Both the position numbers and the translations under genes were made by a program. A stretch of DNA of 64,000 nt from Melieria omissa. Lineage: Eukaryota > Arthropoda > Insecta > Diptera > Ulidiidae. Shown in pieces: positions 34,295-45,618 of this stretch. The stretch covers positions 56,109,900-56,173,899 of the forward strand of contig OZ020268.1 of NCBI GenBank assembly GCA_963971225.1. Direction: 5' to 3'. The notes beneath the pieces are model-generated. The model was not told where the DNA came from. It saw only the letters and a list, made by a program, of their open reading frames with translations, and ran no database searches. Position 1 is the first letter of the stretch; each line of letters starts with the position of its first letter.

Positions 34295-36251
34295 CAGTGG
34301 CGCACACAGGGGAGGGTTTTGGGGGTTTAATTCCCCCGAAATATCCTTAAGTTAGTACAGAAATATAATTTTTTACCGTCGCATATATATTCAATATTCA
34401 TAAATATTCAATCATCAATAACACTAGAGTAAGTTCGGGTAATGTGATATACCTGTTTGTTTTACGGCGATTTCCCGACACACTTTGCCTTAAAAGACAC
34501 TTTTTTCGGTCTCAAACTGCTCACTGACACATTATTTGGTATATCTAAGATTACTAACTCTTTAAGATTAACTGTTAACAAGTTTTTGAATTACAAATGT
34601 AAATATCCAAAAATTGGAGTCTGAAAAAAATGGCAGATAATATGATATACCATCGGCGGGTAATGTGATATACCCGAAAAAACGTTATTTAACAGACCTA
34701 TTCGTTTCAAACTTGGTCAAAATACTCCAAATCAAAAATAATTAGAGACGTGCTTCTCATTTTTTTTAGAAAATCACAATCTGACGGGGTAAGCCAAGTG
34801 TTAAAAATTTGTATCGAGAAACATGATTTCATGGGGTTTTTTATCTGAAACGTAACCCAAACAGATTTTTGAGATATTCCACTCCAAATATTATACAATT
34901 AAGCATACATACATTTCTTTATACAAATAGAAATACTGTCATAAGTTTGGGTACTGTGATGTACTATATCACATTACCCGAACTTTGGTATATCACATTA
35001 CGCGAAATTAACTTTTTGCGAAAAAAATATTATAAAAACAGTAATAATTTTGTTAAGAAGACCTCACAAACTCATGATCTATATCACTGATTTACTTCTG
35101 ATTAGCCTCGAACTTTCTAATAATATTTTTGTTTTATCTTTATGCTTTCAAACTTAATGACCAAAAACGTGTGCAAGCACTACTCAAACCATTTCAACAC
35201 ACTGACTGCAAGCTATTTAAGCAAATACATCCAAAATCGTGCAGCACGAGTTTTTTAGCTTTTATGATGTTTTAAAAAGGTTAATTTTGAAACAGGTCAA
35301 CGCACTTGTGAAATAAGCCAGTATAACACATTGCCTGACCATATCATTTTACCCGAACTTACTCTACTCGACACAAAAAATGCACCTAAAAATAAAAGTG
35401 TTTTCTAAACATACTTTGGGCCGCTGAACACGAAACTGAAGATCAAACAATTTTTGCAAGAAGCGTTTTCGAAAAACCTTCGAAAAACCAGTTTTTCATG
35501 TTGTTTCAGTTATGAGAATATATCTCCTAAACTAATCATTCGAATAACACAAGCTGTCCGTCGGTCAGAAGATAATACCTTAGTCTTTCCAGAGATATAC
35601 AGATTGTCTAAATCCGATGAGATTTGGGAAATTACTGACGGTGAAAGCTGTAAAAAAGTGAATTTTTCGAATATTTTCAAAAATCATAATTTTTCGAATG
35701 TTTATTTATAGATAAAATTAATTAGCTCCTTTGGTTTTAAAATCTAAGATAAAAGATTTATTCGATATAGTTGGATATAATCGAAAGATAAATGACAATG
35801 TTATGATGCACTAAGTGAAAACACCAACTTTACATTTATTACACCGTGCAAAAAACGAAATGTTTGCCGCGTCCCATCCTAATGTTGATATAGGCGTGAA
35901 ACTAGAGGTCATTTAACCTAATCTGGCATAGTCAGTTTTTCATTTTCTGGCCCAAAGTCCTTTTTAAAGGACTTTGAAATTTTAAGGATATACACATCTC
36001 AAATATTTTTTTTAATATTTGCGGTTGTGCAATGAAGAAGATAGGGGTATCAAATGAAAGAGGCATTTTGTCTCCGTTTAAATAAATTTTCTATTTTGAA
36101 CTTTCAGACCAAAATATGTCAGGTAGGGAAAACATACATGTTATGGATATCAGACTGTAGATTCATACATCTAAATCTTATTCTATTTCAAAGTTCTCAA
36201 CAAAATTACACAAACCCCCTCCCCCGAAACCAAATCTTGCATGCGCCACTG
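34295..36251. mobile_element. hAT-type element, non-autonomous
   Basis: Ends CAGTGGCGCA and inverted CAGTGGCGCA, flanked by a perfect 8-bp duplication, CTTGTTTA (34287-34294 and 36252-36259), as hAT transposases make. G-rich subterminal stretches (GGGGAGGG) are mirrored at the right end. No transposase is recognised. It splits a unit of the dispersed ~190-bp repeat and carries another element at 34425-35366. Confidence 0.75.
34425..35366. mobile_element. nested TA-flanked inverted-repeat element
   Basis: Left TAGAGTAAGTTCGGGTAATG; right inverted TAGAGTAAGTTCGGGTAAAA. The words GGTAATGTGATATACC and TATCACATTACCCGAAC recur inside at about 34660-34680 and 34965-35005. TA target and lack of coding fit a Tc1/mariner-type MITE. 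Confidence 0.6.
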
Positions 36252-36259
36252 CTTGTTTA

Positions 36260-37330
36260 CCTAATTTATGAGCTACAAACAGTTGAATCATTTCATAAGT
36301 ATTTTTTCTGGACACATCCTTACACAAACAAATTTTTTCGAGTTTTTGATTAAATATTCCAGATTACTGAAGAGTTCTAGCAACCATATTTAACAAGTAG
36401 ATCACTAGTTTTCCTTACTCATGAACTGTAAACATTTGAATGATTTCGAAAAAGTCGACTTTTCAAAAGTTCAAAGTGTCGATGATTTGAAAGTACCCTT
36501 TAAGATCGATATTTTTCATTTTGTTATTTTATTTAGATAGCTGTAGACTAGATTCTAGATTCTAAATTATTTTACAATAGAATAAGCCATAGTTCAGGAC
36601 ACTAGTTTGCTTAATTTAACAGGTGTTTTGGATAGCTAAAGTCTTCTTTTAGTAATATTTTGGATTGCCAGTTTAACTGTTTAGATTTCTCAAAACACTC
36701 TTTTTCTTCTCATCTCATCTTTCATCTTCGATTTTCATCTTTCGACCCATTTGTGGCTAGCTGGAGACTTCTTCTTCATTCGAACTTAGGAGCTGCAGGC
36801 AATTGAACAATTTTGTAAAAGTTTACTTTTTAATAAATCGATTTGATTTGATTTATAAGCCAAATGTAAATAAAGGCTTACTGACTAAAAGAGTAGAAAA
36901 TATGCAATAATAAAAGAAAACATATAAGATTAGCATCGCTTTATTCGAGTTTCTTGTGGAAGATTGGACGCTTTCCACCCCTTCTTGGAAACTTCTATTA
37001 TCAATTGAACCAAATTTCTGGACATTAGTCCTTCTGCCTTAGGAGTTGTAGAACGATTTAAGCCTGTTGCTACTGTTAAACCATTTTAATGCTTTTTAAT
37101 GTTACCCGTCAACATTTATTTTCTAAGATTTCCCATGGAATATTCGAAAAGCCAATGATTTCTATTATCAATTGAGCCGTGTTTCAGATAGAAAGTCCTA
37201 CTACCCTGTTGAACGATTTCAACCCTTTTTAATGGCACTCGTCAATATCGATTTTCTAAGACTTTTCTTGTCATATCCTTAACTTTTGATTCAGTTTTGA
37301 ATAGCTGTGTCTAGCACTTCTAGTTTAATA
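36260..37330. repeat. dispersed degenerate ~190-bp repeat, block 2
   Basis: Diverged units share GTTTCTTGTGGAAGATTGG, ACTTCTATTATCAATTGA, TTTCAGATAGAAAGTCCT and GTTGAACGATTT with block 1. Confidence 0.5.
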
Positions 37331-37339
37331 CTGCCTGAA

Positions 37340-38320
37340 CATGCAGATAATTGATTTCATTTTGAAAATGATTGCAGGTTTTACATAAATTATATAAAAT
37401 TGTAACATGTAATTGCTGAAATTATAAAAACCTAATTCATTATACCAACAAAATCTACCAAATTCAATTAAGAAACTATTATCTAATATTAATTGTTTTA
37501 TTAGAAGCACCATAAACTTTAGCAAATTAGTTAATAACTTGAATTATGTGATTCATTAAACATTAAATTTTCTAAACTATATTTGAACTATGAAATTAGT
37601 TAAACATTAGACACACGCACCAATTGTGAGTTTTTCTGGTTAATGTTTATAAATATACGGAAATAATTTGGTAGAAGGCGAGCGGAGAAAATTGTAGCCG
37701 TCGTAAAATCTATCTAAAGTATTTTTTGCAAATTTTTATTTGTGTCGTTGCATTCGTAGAAATATATAGTAATAAATAGAAACACTTTATTCAACCAAGT
37801 CTGTTGTAATCTAATTTCTACTAAACACTTTGCTTAAACTGAAAGAGATAAGTTCACCAAAGACGCAACTGGAAAGGCAACCGAAATATTGTAGATAACG
37901 ATTCTCTGCGGCAGTTCGTTCCTCGTTAGTCTCAGCCCTAACTGTCTTTATTGCATTCGAATAAAAATTGTTATGCATTGACCTTTGTGTTTGACCCTAA
38001 ACATGTGCATTCGAATTCTATGTAAATTTATGGAAATGCTAACGTTTCATTATTAAAATGAAAGTCAAACAAAGAAAAGCGTTTCAGGTGCGCCCTGAGC
38101 CGTTCGCTGCTTTATCAAAGCAAAACAAAAACACAAATCAGTTCATAGTACCTGGGGAAAACCCAATACAGCCGCACAGCATCGCGGCGATCTCTTCAAC
38201 TAACACACACCAACACACATCAACATGAAACCCGCACAGCGTAACGGACGCCACCGACCGGTTGCTGCAATCAATTCCTAGAAAAGTGATAACGCTTGTC
38301 GTCGCCGCACTGCGCGTCGA
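37340..38320. other. intergenic upstream of the duplicated pair
   Basis: No gene seen. Contains the kappaB-like site listed at 38155. Confidence 0.4.
38155..38164 (+). promoter_or_regulatory. kappaB-like site GGGAAAACCC
   Basis: Fits the Dorsal/Dif type of kappaB motif (GGGAAANYCC), 290 bp upstream of the ATG at 38445. It lies outside the duplicated block, so the copy at 40951 lacks it. Confidence 0.35.
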
Positions 38321-38389
38321 TGTTTCGCTCCACTTGACACTGGTTTCAGATGAGCACACCGCAGTGCCGCATTTTGAGGATTTTCTGTA

Positions 38390-38396
38390 TATAAAG
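38390..38396 (+). promoter_or_regulatory. TATA box (TATATAAAG context)
   Basis: 55 bp upstream of the ATG at 38445; the same core is kept in unit B. Confidence 0.7.
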
Positions 38397-38444
38397 TGTG
38401 TTGCGCCGGTCAAACGATATCATTCTCTTCAAATCGCTTACAAC

Positions 38445-38681
38445 ATGAAGTTCTTCGCTTTGATGGGCTTTGTCCTGGCGCTGCTAGCGTTGGCTTTCGG
38501 TAAGTGTTCAATAGAAGACAATCCGATTCGAAACATTTCTATATCCTTATTGAATTTAGCCTCACCGAATCCTGAACCCAACCCAAATCCGGAGCCTCTG
38601 CCCGGTGGTGGTGGTGGTGGCGGCGGCGGCGGTGGCCTGTACGGTGGTGGCGGCGGCGGTGGCGGTGGTGGTGGCAAGTAA
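38445..38681 (+). CDS. secreted polyglycine peptide (G11-LY-G11-K), unit A
   Basis: Exons 38445-38499 and 38560-38681 encode 58 residues, with a 60-bp phase-1 intron splitting an alanine codon. The signal peptide is MKFFALMGFVLALLALAF. After AFA come seven X-Pro pairs (SPNPEPNPNPEPLP), eleven glycines, Leu-Tyr, eleven glycines and Lys. Every residue from the expected cleavage site to the first glycine block falls into X-Pro pairs, which suits stepwise removal by a dipeptidyl peptidase; the final Gly-Lys suits Lys trimming and C-terminal amidation. Both are inferences. The nearest paralogue is at 40951. TATA box at 38390, AATAAA at 38750. Confidence 0.85.
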   Translation: MKFFALMGFVLALLALAFGKCSIEDNPIRNISISLLNLASPNPEPNPNPEPLPGGGGGGGGGGGLYGGGGGGGGGGGK

Positions 38682-38749
38682 ATCACCAACAGAATGCAAT
38701 AACAATGCCTTTCGGACCGGTTTTAGTACTTTGATAGAAAATTATGAAC

Positions 38750-38755
38750 AATAAA
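38750..38755 (+). terminator. poly(A) signal AATAAA
   Basis: 69 bp past the stop; conserved in unit B. Confidence 0.65.
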
Positions 38756-40103
38756 ACACAAATTATAAGCAGATGAAAATCAATGTGTTTCTGTTAAATA
38801 GTGTGGATTTTTTTTTTAATCAATTGATATTAAATGTTAGAAGAAAGAAATTTCTTAAGATTTGTCTCAGGCAAGATATTGATGCAGTATGGCGAATCAA
38901 AAAATATTTTATATATGTATTTGAATAATAAAATCATGAAAACTGAAAGGCTCCAGGCTGAGGGCAATTGTCAATGGGTTGCAAGCTGGAAATTTGGAAG
39001 GAGAAAAGGATCTGAAGATTACTCTGACCACTTCGGTATTTGATTACTTCTGTCCACTAGCTGATGGCAGTCATAGAGTACGAAACTTTTAAATTCATTA
39101 TATGAACACTTGAAAGAAAAACTCTAACAGGACCTAAAGTGCTTTAAGAACACTAGAAAGTTTATATAGTTTAGGTTAGATTAATAGGTGCCCATGAATG
39201 GATGCATTTAGGTCATAACGTCCCATTAGGCCAAACTAAGTATGCCAGGACTTAGAGCATTTATTTGTACAGAATATTGTCAGAATTCCATGATCTATGA
39301 CAATATTTAATTAAGAACTTCTGATCGTTTGTAAAATCCTCACCCAACTTAAAATGTTACTAAGAGCAGCTCAACTAGAGATGAATTATGCAAGCGGCAC
39401 ATAAAGATATCACAGAACATTTCAGTTCGGAACATTCATGGAATCCATCGATGTGAGTATTGGGAATTAGGAGGCACCAATTGCTATTATTTAGTTATTT
39501 GTTGAGTAAGTCCAATAGTTTAGTTTATATTTTTTTAATTATTCAATTTCTTGAGATCTTTAAACAAAATAAATAATAAAATAAAATGATAAATAGAGAT
39601 GTTTTCTTGTACACTTCACCTACCATACAATAATAATAAAACTCATTGTCCTAGAAACTTAAGTTTTCCAGAAAGTTCAAAATTTCTGGGCATCGAAGTT
39701 AAACAATATACCTAATTTTATTTAAAAATTTTTAAATACATTTTTTAAGAAATAAGTGATTCATTCGAAATTTCAAAATAAATATTGTAAAACAACAAAA
39801 AATTCCCCAAATTGTCATTGTATGAAGGATTGCACACATCATAATTGTTTACCGCGCATAAACACCCAGTTCGGCTGACAATGCAATGCATATGAAGGTT
39901 GCTTTTCAAGCATTAACATCAATTACTATATCAATAACAACAATAATGAATTTGTGGCAAAACAATTATCTGCATTTTCCCCAGCAACTGTTCAAACATT
40001 TCAGCCCAAAGCAGTGTGTTGATGTTGCCACCAGTGCAGGAAAAGTAAATCTGCGGCAAGCAATTTCATGCCAGACATGATAAAAATTGTTATTGCCTTT
40101 TGA

Positions 40104-40697
40104 ATTTCGATTTCGGTTTCTGTTTCGGCCAAAAAATGGCCGAACGGCCGAAACCGAAACTTTCTAGGATATTTTTTAACATTTTATTGTGTAGCGAGTG
40201 AATAGTGTGAGTTAGTGCAGCCGAGCAGATATCGGTTTCTGTTTCGGCCAAAAAATGGCCGAACGGCCGAAACCGAAACTTTCTAGGATATTTTTTAACA
40301 TTTTATTGTGTAGCGAGTGAATAGTGTGAATTAGTGCAGCCGAGCAGATATATAGTGAAAGGAGGAGTAATAGAGATACTTTTTTTAGCATATATTATTA
40401 AATTATTTAATTTTGAATATTATCGAGTAAGGTACAAATGGGTAATATTTTTATGTTTATGTTTTTAAAAAATGAATAAACTGTTTTTATTAATATGTAT
40501 GTATTTATTTCTGTTAGGTTTGTTGGTTTGTTCTTTATTTACTTAAAAAAAATTAAAAAATTCGTTTGTGGAAAAAATATGCTTGGTATGGTGATTTTTA
40601 TTTCAATTAGAAAGGTTCGGTTTCGGCCGAATATTTAAGAAAAAAAACCGAAATTCGGTTTCGGCCCAAAAAAGTTGTTTCGGTCGGACACTACGTT
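40104..40697. mobile_element. TTCGG-rich insertion with 119-bp direct repeat
   Basis: Absent from the matching place in unit B (near 42715), so its limits come from an empty site. It starts with two adjacent near-identical 119-bp copies (40113-40231, 40232-40350), each containing the palindrome-rich TTTCGGCCAAAAAATGGCCG followed by AACGGCCGAAACCGAAAC. The right end has GGTTTCGGCCGAATATT and TTCGGTTTCGGCCC. No clean target duplication was found, so the class (perhaps hAT) is uncertain. Confidence 0.55.
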
Positions 40698-40895
40698 TTA
40701 CAGCTATTAACTTTTTACTGTCCAACCGTTTTGCATTGCACCCACTGTTTGCTGGGTTCGGCGAAATTTGCACAAACTGCATAAATCACTGAACGACGCG
40801 CAGTGCGGCAACGCCAAGCCTTACGCTGTTGCGCTCCAATTTACACTGGTTTCAGATCGGCACACCGCAGTGTCGCACTTTGAGGATTTTCTGTA

Positions 40896-40902
40896 TATAA
40901 AG
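40896..40902 (+). promoter_or_regulatory. TATA box (TATAAAG)
   Basis: 55 bp upstream of the ATG at 40951, the same spacing as in unit A. Confidence 0.7.
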
Positions 40903-40950
40903 TGTGTTGCGCCGGTCAAACGTTATCATTCTCTTCAAATCGCTTACAAC

Positions 40951-41190
40951 ATGAAGTTCTTCGCTTTGATGGGCTTTGTCCTGGCGCTGCTAGCGTTGGC
41001 TTTCGGTAAGTGTTCAATTGAAAACAATCCGATTCGAAACATTTCTATATTCTTTTTGAATTTAGCCTCACCGATTCCTGAACCCAACCCAGATCCGGAT
41101 CCTTTGCCCGGTGGCGGTGGTGGTGGCGGCGGCGGCGGTGGTGACCTGTACGGTGGCGGCGGCGGCGGTGGCGGTGGTGGTGGCAAGTAA
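40951..41190 (+). CDS. secreted polyglycine peptide (G11-DLY-G11-K), unit B
   Basis: Exons 40951-41005 and 41066-41190 encode 59 residues; the intron is again 60 bp, phase 1. The signal peptide is identical to the 38445 gene. The seven X-Pro pairs differ (SPIPEPNPDPDPLP) and the linker has one extra residue (DLY), yet both glycine blocks are still exactly eleven. Mixed GGC/GGT codons differ at several positions from unit A, so length is kept while codons drift. A Lys ends the protein. TATA at 40896, AATAAA at 41230. Confidence 0.85.
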   Translation: MKFFALMGFVLALLALAFGKCSIENNPIRNISIFFLNLASPIPEPNPDPDPLPGGGGGGGGGGGDLYGGGGGGGGGGGK

Positions 41191-41229
41191 ATCACCAACA
41201 GACTTGTACTTTGATAGAAAACTATGAAC

Positions 41230-41235
41230 AATAAA
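41230..41235 (+). terminator. poly(A) signal AATAAA
   Basis: 40 bp past the stop at 41190. Confidence 0.65.
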
Positions 41236-42639
41236 ACACAAATTATAAGCAGATGAAAATCAATGTGTTTCTGTTAAATACTGTGGAATTTTGTCATCAA
41301 TTACTAAACTCAAGTTTAGTTTATTGAAAAGAAAATTGTTAGCATTTTTCTCATGAAACATTTTGATGCAGTATGGCGAATCAAAAATATTTTAAGTACG
41401 TATTTTACTAATAAAATCATTAAAAATAAAATGCTTCAGGCTGAGGGCCATTGTCAATGGGTTGCAAGCTGGAGAAGTTAGAAGAAGAAAAGGATCTGAA
41501 GATTACTTTGGCCACTTCACTATAAAATTAGTTCTATCCACTAGCTGATGGCATTAGAATATTTCTATAGTTTAGGCTAGATTAATAGGTGCCCATGAAT
41601 GGATGCATTTAGGCCCTACCGTCCCTTTGTGGTGCCTCATGACGAAAAGCCTAGGCCAGGCTAAGTATGCCAAGACTTAGAGCATTTATTTGTACAGAAT
41701 ATTGTCAGAATTCCATGATCTATGGCGATATTTAATTAAGAACTTCTGATCGTTTGTAAAATCCACAACCAACTTAAAATGTTACTAAGAGCAGCTCAAC
41801 TAGAGATGAATTATGCAAGCGGCACATAAAGATGTCACAGAACATTTCAGTTCTGAACATTCATGGAATCCATCGATGTGAGTATTGGAAATTAGGAGGC
41901 ACCAATTGCTAATATTTAGTTATTTATTGAATTAGTCCAATAGTTTAGTTTATATTATTTTTAATTGATCAATTTCTTGAGATCTTTAAACCAAATAAGT
42001 AATAAAATAAAACGATAACCACATAACAATAATAATAAAACTCATTGTCCTCCAAACTTGCATATTTTTACTTGAAAAGCACCTGCATTTGTGTACAAAA
42101 AAGTTAAACACAATGCATTTATATCATCTTTTGGTTTTCAACATAAACTCTTATTGCCTTTTATAGCCATTCAGTTTTCCAGAAAGTTCAAAACTTTTGG
42201 GCATTGAATTTAAGCAATATATTTAATTTTATTTAAAAATTTATAAATACATTTTTTAAGAAATAAGTGATTCATTCGAAATTCCAAAATAAATATCATA
42301 AATAAATATTGTAAAACAACAAAAAATTCCCCAAATTGTCATTGTATGAAGGATTGCACACATCATAATTGTTTACCGCGCATAAACACCCAGTTCGGCT
42401 GACAATGCAATGCAAGTGAAGGTTGCTTTACAGGCATAAACATTAATTATAATACTAATAACAAAAACAATTCATTTATGGCAAAACAATTAACTGCATT
42501 TTCCCAGCAACTGTTCAAACATTTCAGCCCAAAGCAGTGTGTTGATGTTGCCACCAGTGCAGGAAAAGTAAATCCCCGTTTACCGACAAGCAATTTCACG
42601 CGAGACGCGAGATAAAAACAAAAACCCATTAAGTAAAGG

Positions 42640-42680
42640 TATAAATACGAGGAAATAAGGTCGCTGCAACGCAATCAGTG
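42640..42680 (+). promoter_or_regulatory. orphan core promoter-like sequence
   Basis: TATAAATA at 42640-42647 is followed by ATCAGTG (Inr-like) at 42674-42680. No ATG with a useful frame follows within 150 bp. The stretch is missing in unit A. It may be the remains of another gene's promoter, or chance. Confidence 0.3.
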
Positions 42681-42849
42681 AGCTTTAAACCAGTTTCGTT
42701 GTTATTGCCTTTTGAGTTTTCCAACTATTAACTTTTTATTGTCTAACCGTTTTGCATTGCACCCACTGTTTGGCGGGGCTCGGAGAAATTTGCACAAATT
42801 GCATAAATCACTGAGCAAATGTCGCGCTGCGGCTGATAAATAGTTAGGC

Positions 42850-44750
42850 TTTATGATTATTGACATTTTAAATTGATTCGCTGATCATAAGTTAAGTTTT
42901 TTCCATGAGCTATTAATTCTAGTCGATTGATGTTGTTGCAGCTTAAACTGAAATGCGCAAAAAGCTCAGAGTTGTGAAATTAAAAGAATGTTTCCAAAGT
43001 TTAGGTTATAAGTAAAAAAGATAACCAAATTCATAGAAAGAATAATTTAGATTTGAAAGGTAGTCATATTTGTGATGATCATAATTAATCTAAAAAATAT
43101 AATTATGATTATAACAAATTCAAATATGGAGTACTTACAAGGGCTGTCTTCTCTAAAGCACGTCCAAGACTAGTCCTATTTTTTTTAACGCAAAATCAAC
43201 GCATCGGACCGCACCAATAAGCACAAAGCGTTTCAGGCTGTGATTGCAATTTCTACTGAAACCTTTAATCATTTTAAAACTTTTTATAGTGTTGGATATC
43301 CGATGGAGCGTGGTATTTAAATGTTATTATCCAAATCATTTGGTACTTCAAGACTATTAAAAATTACCTAAGTCATAGTATCGACTTGTTTAAATTCCTT
43401 TTAATCTCGAATACTACAAAATGAGCCACTTTTCAGTCCAGTTGCCCATTTGATATTGGAGTTTCAGACAGTTGAACAATTTTTAGCTACAGGCATGACC
43501 ATAGTTAGTCACTTTCAATATCGATTTTCTCTACTTTGTAATGAGCTAGCAACCTGATCAGCCCAATAGTAGAAAGCTTAAGACTTCTACTACAAAAATC
43601 AGGCAATTATAACATATGGTTTAGCTCCTAAACCTCATAAAAATGCTAATACATTTAGCAATCAAGCTGATGAAAACATACTGTTTTCAATATTCTAGGT
43701 TTTACTCTAATATAAGCCATTAATATTAAGCCATTTTTGTGAAGCTGAAAGGAAAGCCATATTTCAGGTATTTGGTTTAGAAGCTACAGGTAGTTAAATG
43801 ATTTTGAGCTACGTGCATTGTGACTTTTCAAAGTCACCCTTTTCTTGGCTTTCCAGTGAAATAACTTCCATATTGACCCATTGTTCGAAAGCTAAAGAGT
43901 TCTTCTACTAAAAGATACGCATTTAATGCAATGCTAACAGATATATACAGGGTCTTGGGAGGAAATGCGAGCCGTAAGACTTCGAAACTTTCATTTAATA
44001 AAGTAATAAAGAATTTCACGCAAATATAATGTCCTGGCACTCGAAAACGCCAGGTTCTCAGACCCCACCCTCTCGCCAGGACTGCTACCAACAGCTGACA
44101 GTAACACAAACACCTTTAACTAACCTTTCGTTCGTTCGTTTTGTAGGATATTTAAAATCCCTAATTCATGGAAATCGCAGTCGTAAATTAAAAACCCCTA
44201 ATTCATGGAAATTGCAGTCGTACGTTAGCATAAATGATTTTTTATGAGAATCCCCATTGTGGATAAACAGGTAATGTCGCTCGCTTCATTGCTCATTATA
44301 TTTTCGTATCACCCAAATATTATCAAACTCGAAGACACGCGCATAGTTTAGAAACTATAAAAGTCTTGTTTACAGTTCATTAAACGTAAACATTTTCGCA
44401 CGCGAACAGCGCAAATCTCATTAAAGCCAATTCTAAGTAAACAATCATTCAAATTTGTGAGAGCCAGTGCAATTGAATTGTGTAAAAAGTTGTAATCTTC
44501 ATGTGTGTATTCCCAGCGAAGCGACGCCTTTTGACACGCCTGATTGAGTTCGGGTACTGCTCCGCAGACTATAGTCTCGCAGTGTACTCGCCGTAAAGTG
44601 CAAGTTCGGGCTTTCCAGTCGCTCTGACGCAGCACTGTCCTCATTATACACAGGCACGGATTCCCCGATGAAGCCCGACGAATCTCTAATCGCTACACTT
44701 GTTTGCGTTACATTTCCCAACCGAAATTTTGTGCAAATAAATAGTACCGA
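42850..44750. repeat. intergenic; dispersed ~190-bp repeat block 3 and a short direct repeat
   Basis: 43280-43930 carries words of the dispersed repeat (ACTTCTACTA, GCCATATTTCAG, GCTACAGGTAGTTAAATGATTT). A 45-bp unit is repeated at 44157-44228 (CCCTAATTCATGGAAAT.GC then AGTCGTA). No gene seen. Confidence 0.45.
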
Positions 44751-44762
44751 CATCGCAAGTTG

Positions 44763-44769
44763 TATAAAA
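44763..44769 (+). promoter_or_regulatory. TATA box (TATAAAA)
   Basis: 64 bp upstream of the ATG at 44827. Confidence 0.65.
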
Positions 44770-44826
44770 AACGCCGGCATTCGTATTTTCATTTCAATTC
44801 AAGCCCGGAATCGCAATAACTCAAAC

Positions 44827-45166
44827 ATGAAATTTCTTCGCATTCTCGCTGTGCTGCTTATCGGCGCCTTGGCCCTAGTCGCAGGTAATAAGCTCGAGTC
44901 ACATTCGTTATCGGCGCGCTGCGAGCTATTAACTAACGTATGTGTTTTGTGTTTTTGTCTTTTCAGCTGCGCCAATGCCAATGCCAGGCGGTGGCGGCGG
45001 CGGCGGTGGTGGCGGCGGTGGACGCGGCTGCAATTGTGAGCGCGGCGGCGGTGGCGGTGGTGGTGGCGGCGGCGGTGCTGGATGGGGTAATGGTCCTGGA
45101 GGCGCAGGTGGTGCCGGTGCGCCCGACTGTGTGCGACCCTCTTGGATGCCGCCGTGCCCGCCGTAG
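44827..45166 (+). CDS. secreted cysteine-containing polyglycine protein
   Basis: Exons 44827-44884 and 44967-45166 encode 85 residues; the 82-bp phase-1 intron splits an alanine codon. The signal peptide is MKFLRILAVLLIGALALVA. Three X-Pro pairs (APMPMP) come next, then twelve glycines, RGCNCER, eleven glycines and a divergent tail (AGWGNGPGGAGGAGAPDCVR, PSWMPPCPP). Four cysteines (two in CNC between the glycine blocks, two in the tail) could form disulfides or bind metal; that is inference. It has the family plan but a Pro/Cys-rich C-terminus in place of Gly-Lys. No AATAAA is seen close by; ATTAAA at about 45281 may serve. Confidence 0.82.
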
Positions 45167-45618
45167 AGCGAGCGCTGCCAAGCCAAAGAGTGATCATTAA
45201 GACTAAAGTTGGAGTACGCAGATGTGTTTGTGATTATACACAAAGTTGCCAAACTTGCCAAAAATTTTAATCGATTTTTAATTAAAATACCATAAATTAT
45301 TTTATTTTATAACTGAAATATTTTGTTATTTTTATTTACGGTATTGGAGACACGAACGAGGGGGAAAACAATTAGCTTATTAAGCAAAGAATATTGGTTA
45401 GACAAAACAATAAAATTGGTAATTTTTATATATAATATTAATTCAGTTTGGACCGCAAGCAAGTTGAAAAATTTGTGGATCACACAAATTTTAAAATTAT
45501 ACAGAATTTCATGCATTTTTCTCAGCGCCTTGAGTTGTCTGAGCATTGGCTATTGAACAAATTGTTATAGCTCAATGGCATCTTCTGGTAATTGTCATCA
45601 CCAGACTTTCGTTGTATT

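Larger units (their letters stand above)
38327..40792 (+). repeat. direct segmental duplication, unit A
   Basis: Aligns with 40833-42813 (unit B) at a 2506-bp offset around the genes. Each unit contains a promoter, one polyglycine gene and about 1.7 kb of downstream DNA. Unit A alone has the insertion at about 40104-40697; unit B alone has extra segments, including a TATA/Inr-like stretch at 42640. Confidence 0.8.
40833..42813 (+). repeat. direct segmental duplication, unit B
   Basis: Second copy of the block at 38327, with the gene at 40951. Diverged by point changes and by indels downstream of the gene (for example extra sequence at about 42060-42170 and 42615-42700). Confidence 0.8.

Noticed and set aside
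35454..35711. 85-residue frame inside the hAT element as a transposase
   Set aside because: No hAT dimerisation or catalytic motif visible; the element appears non-autonomous.
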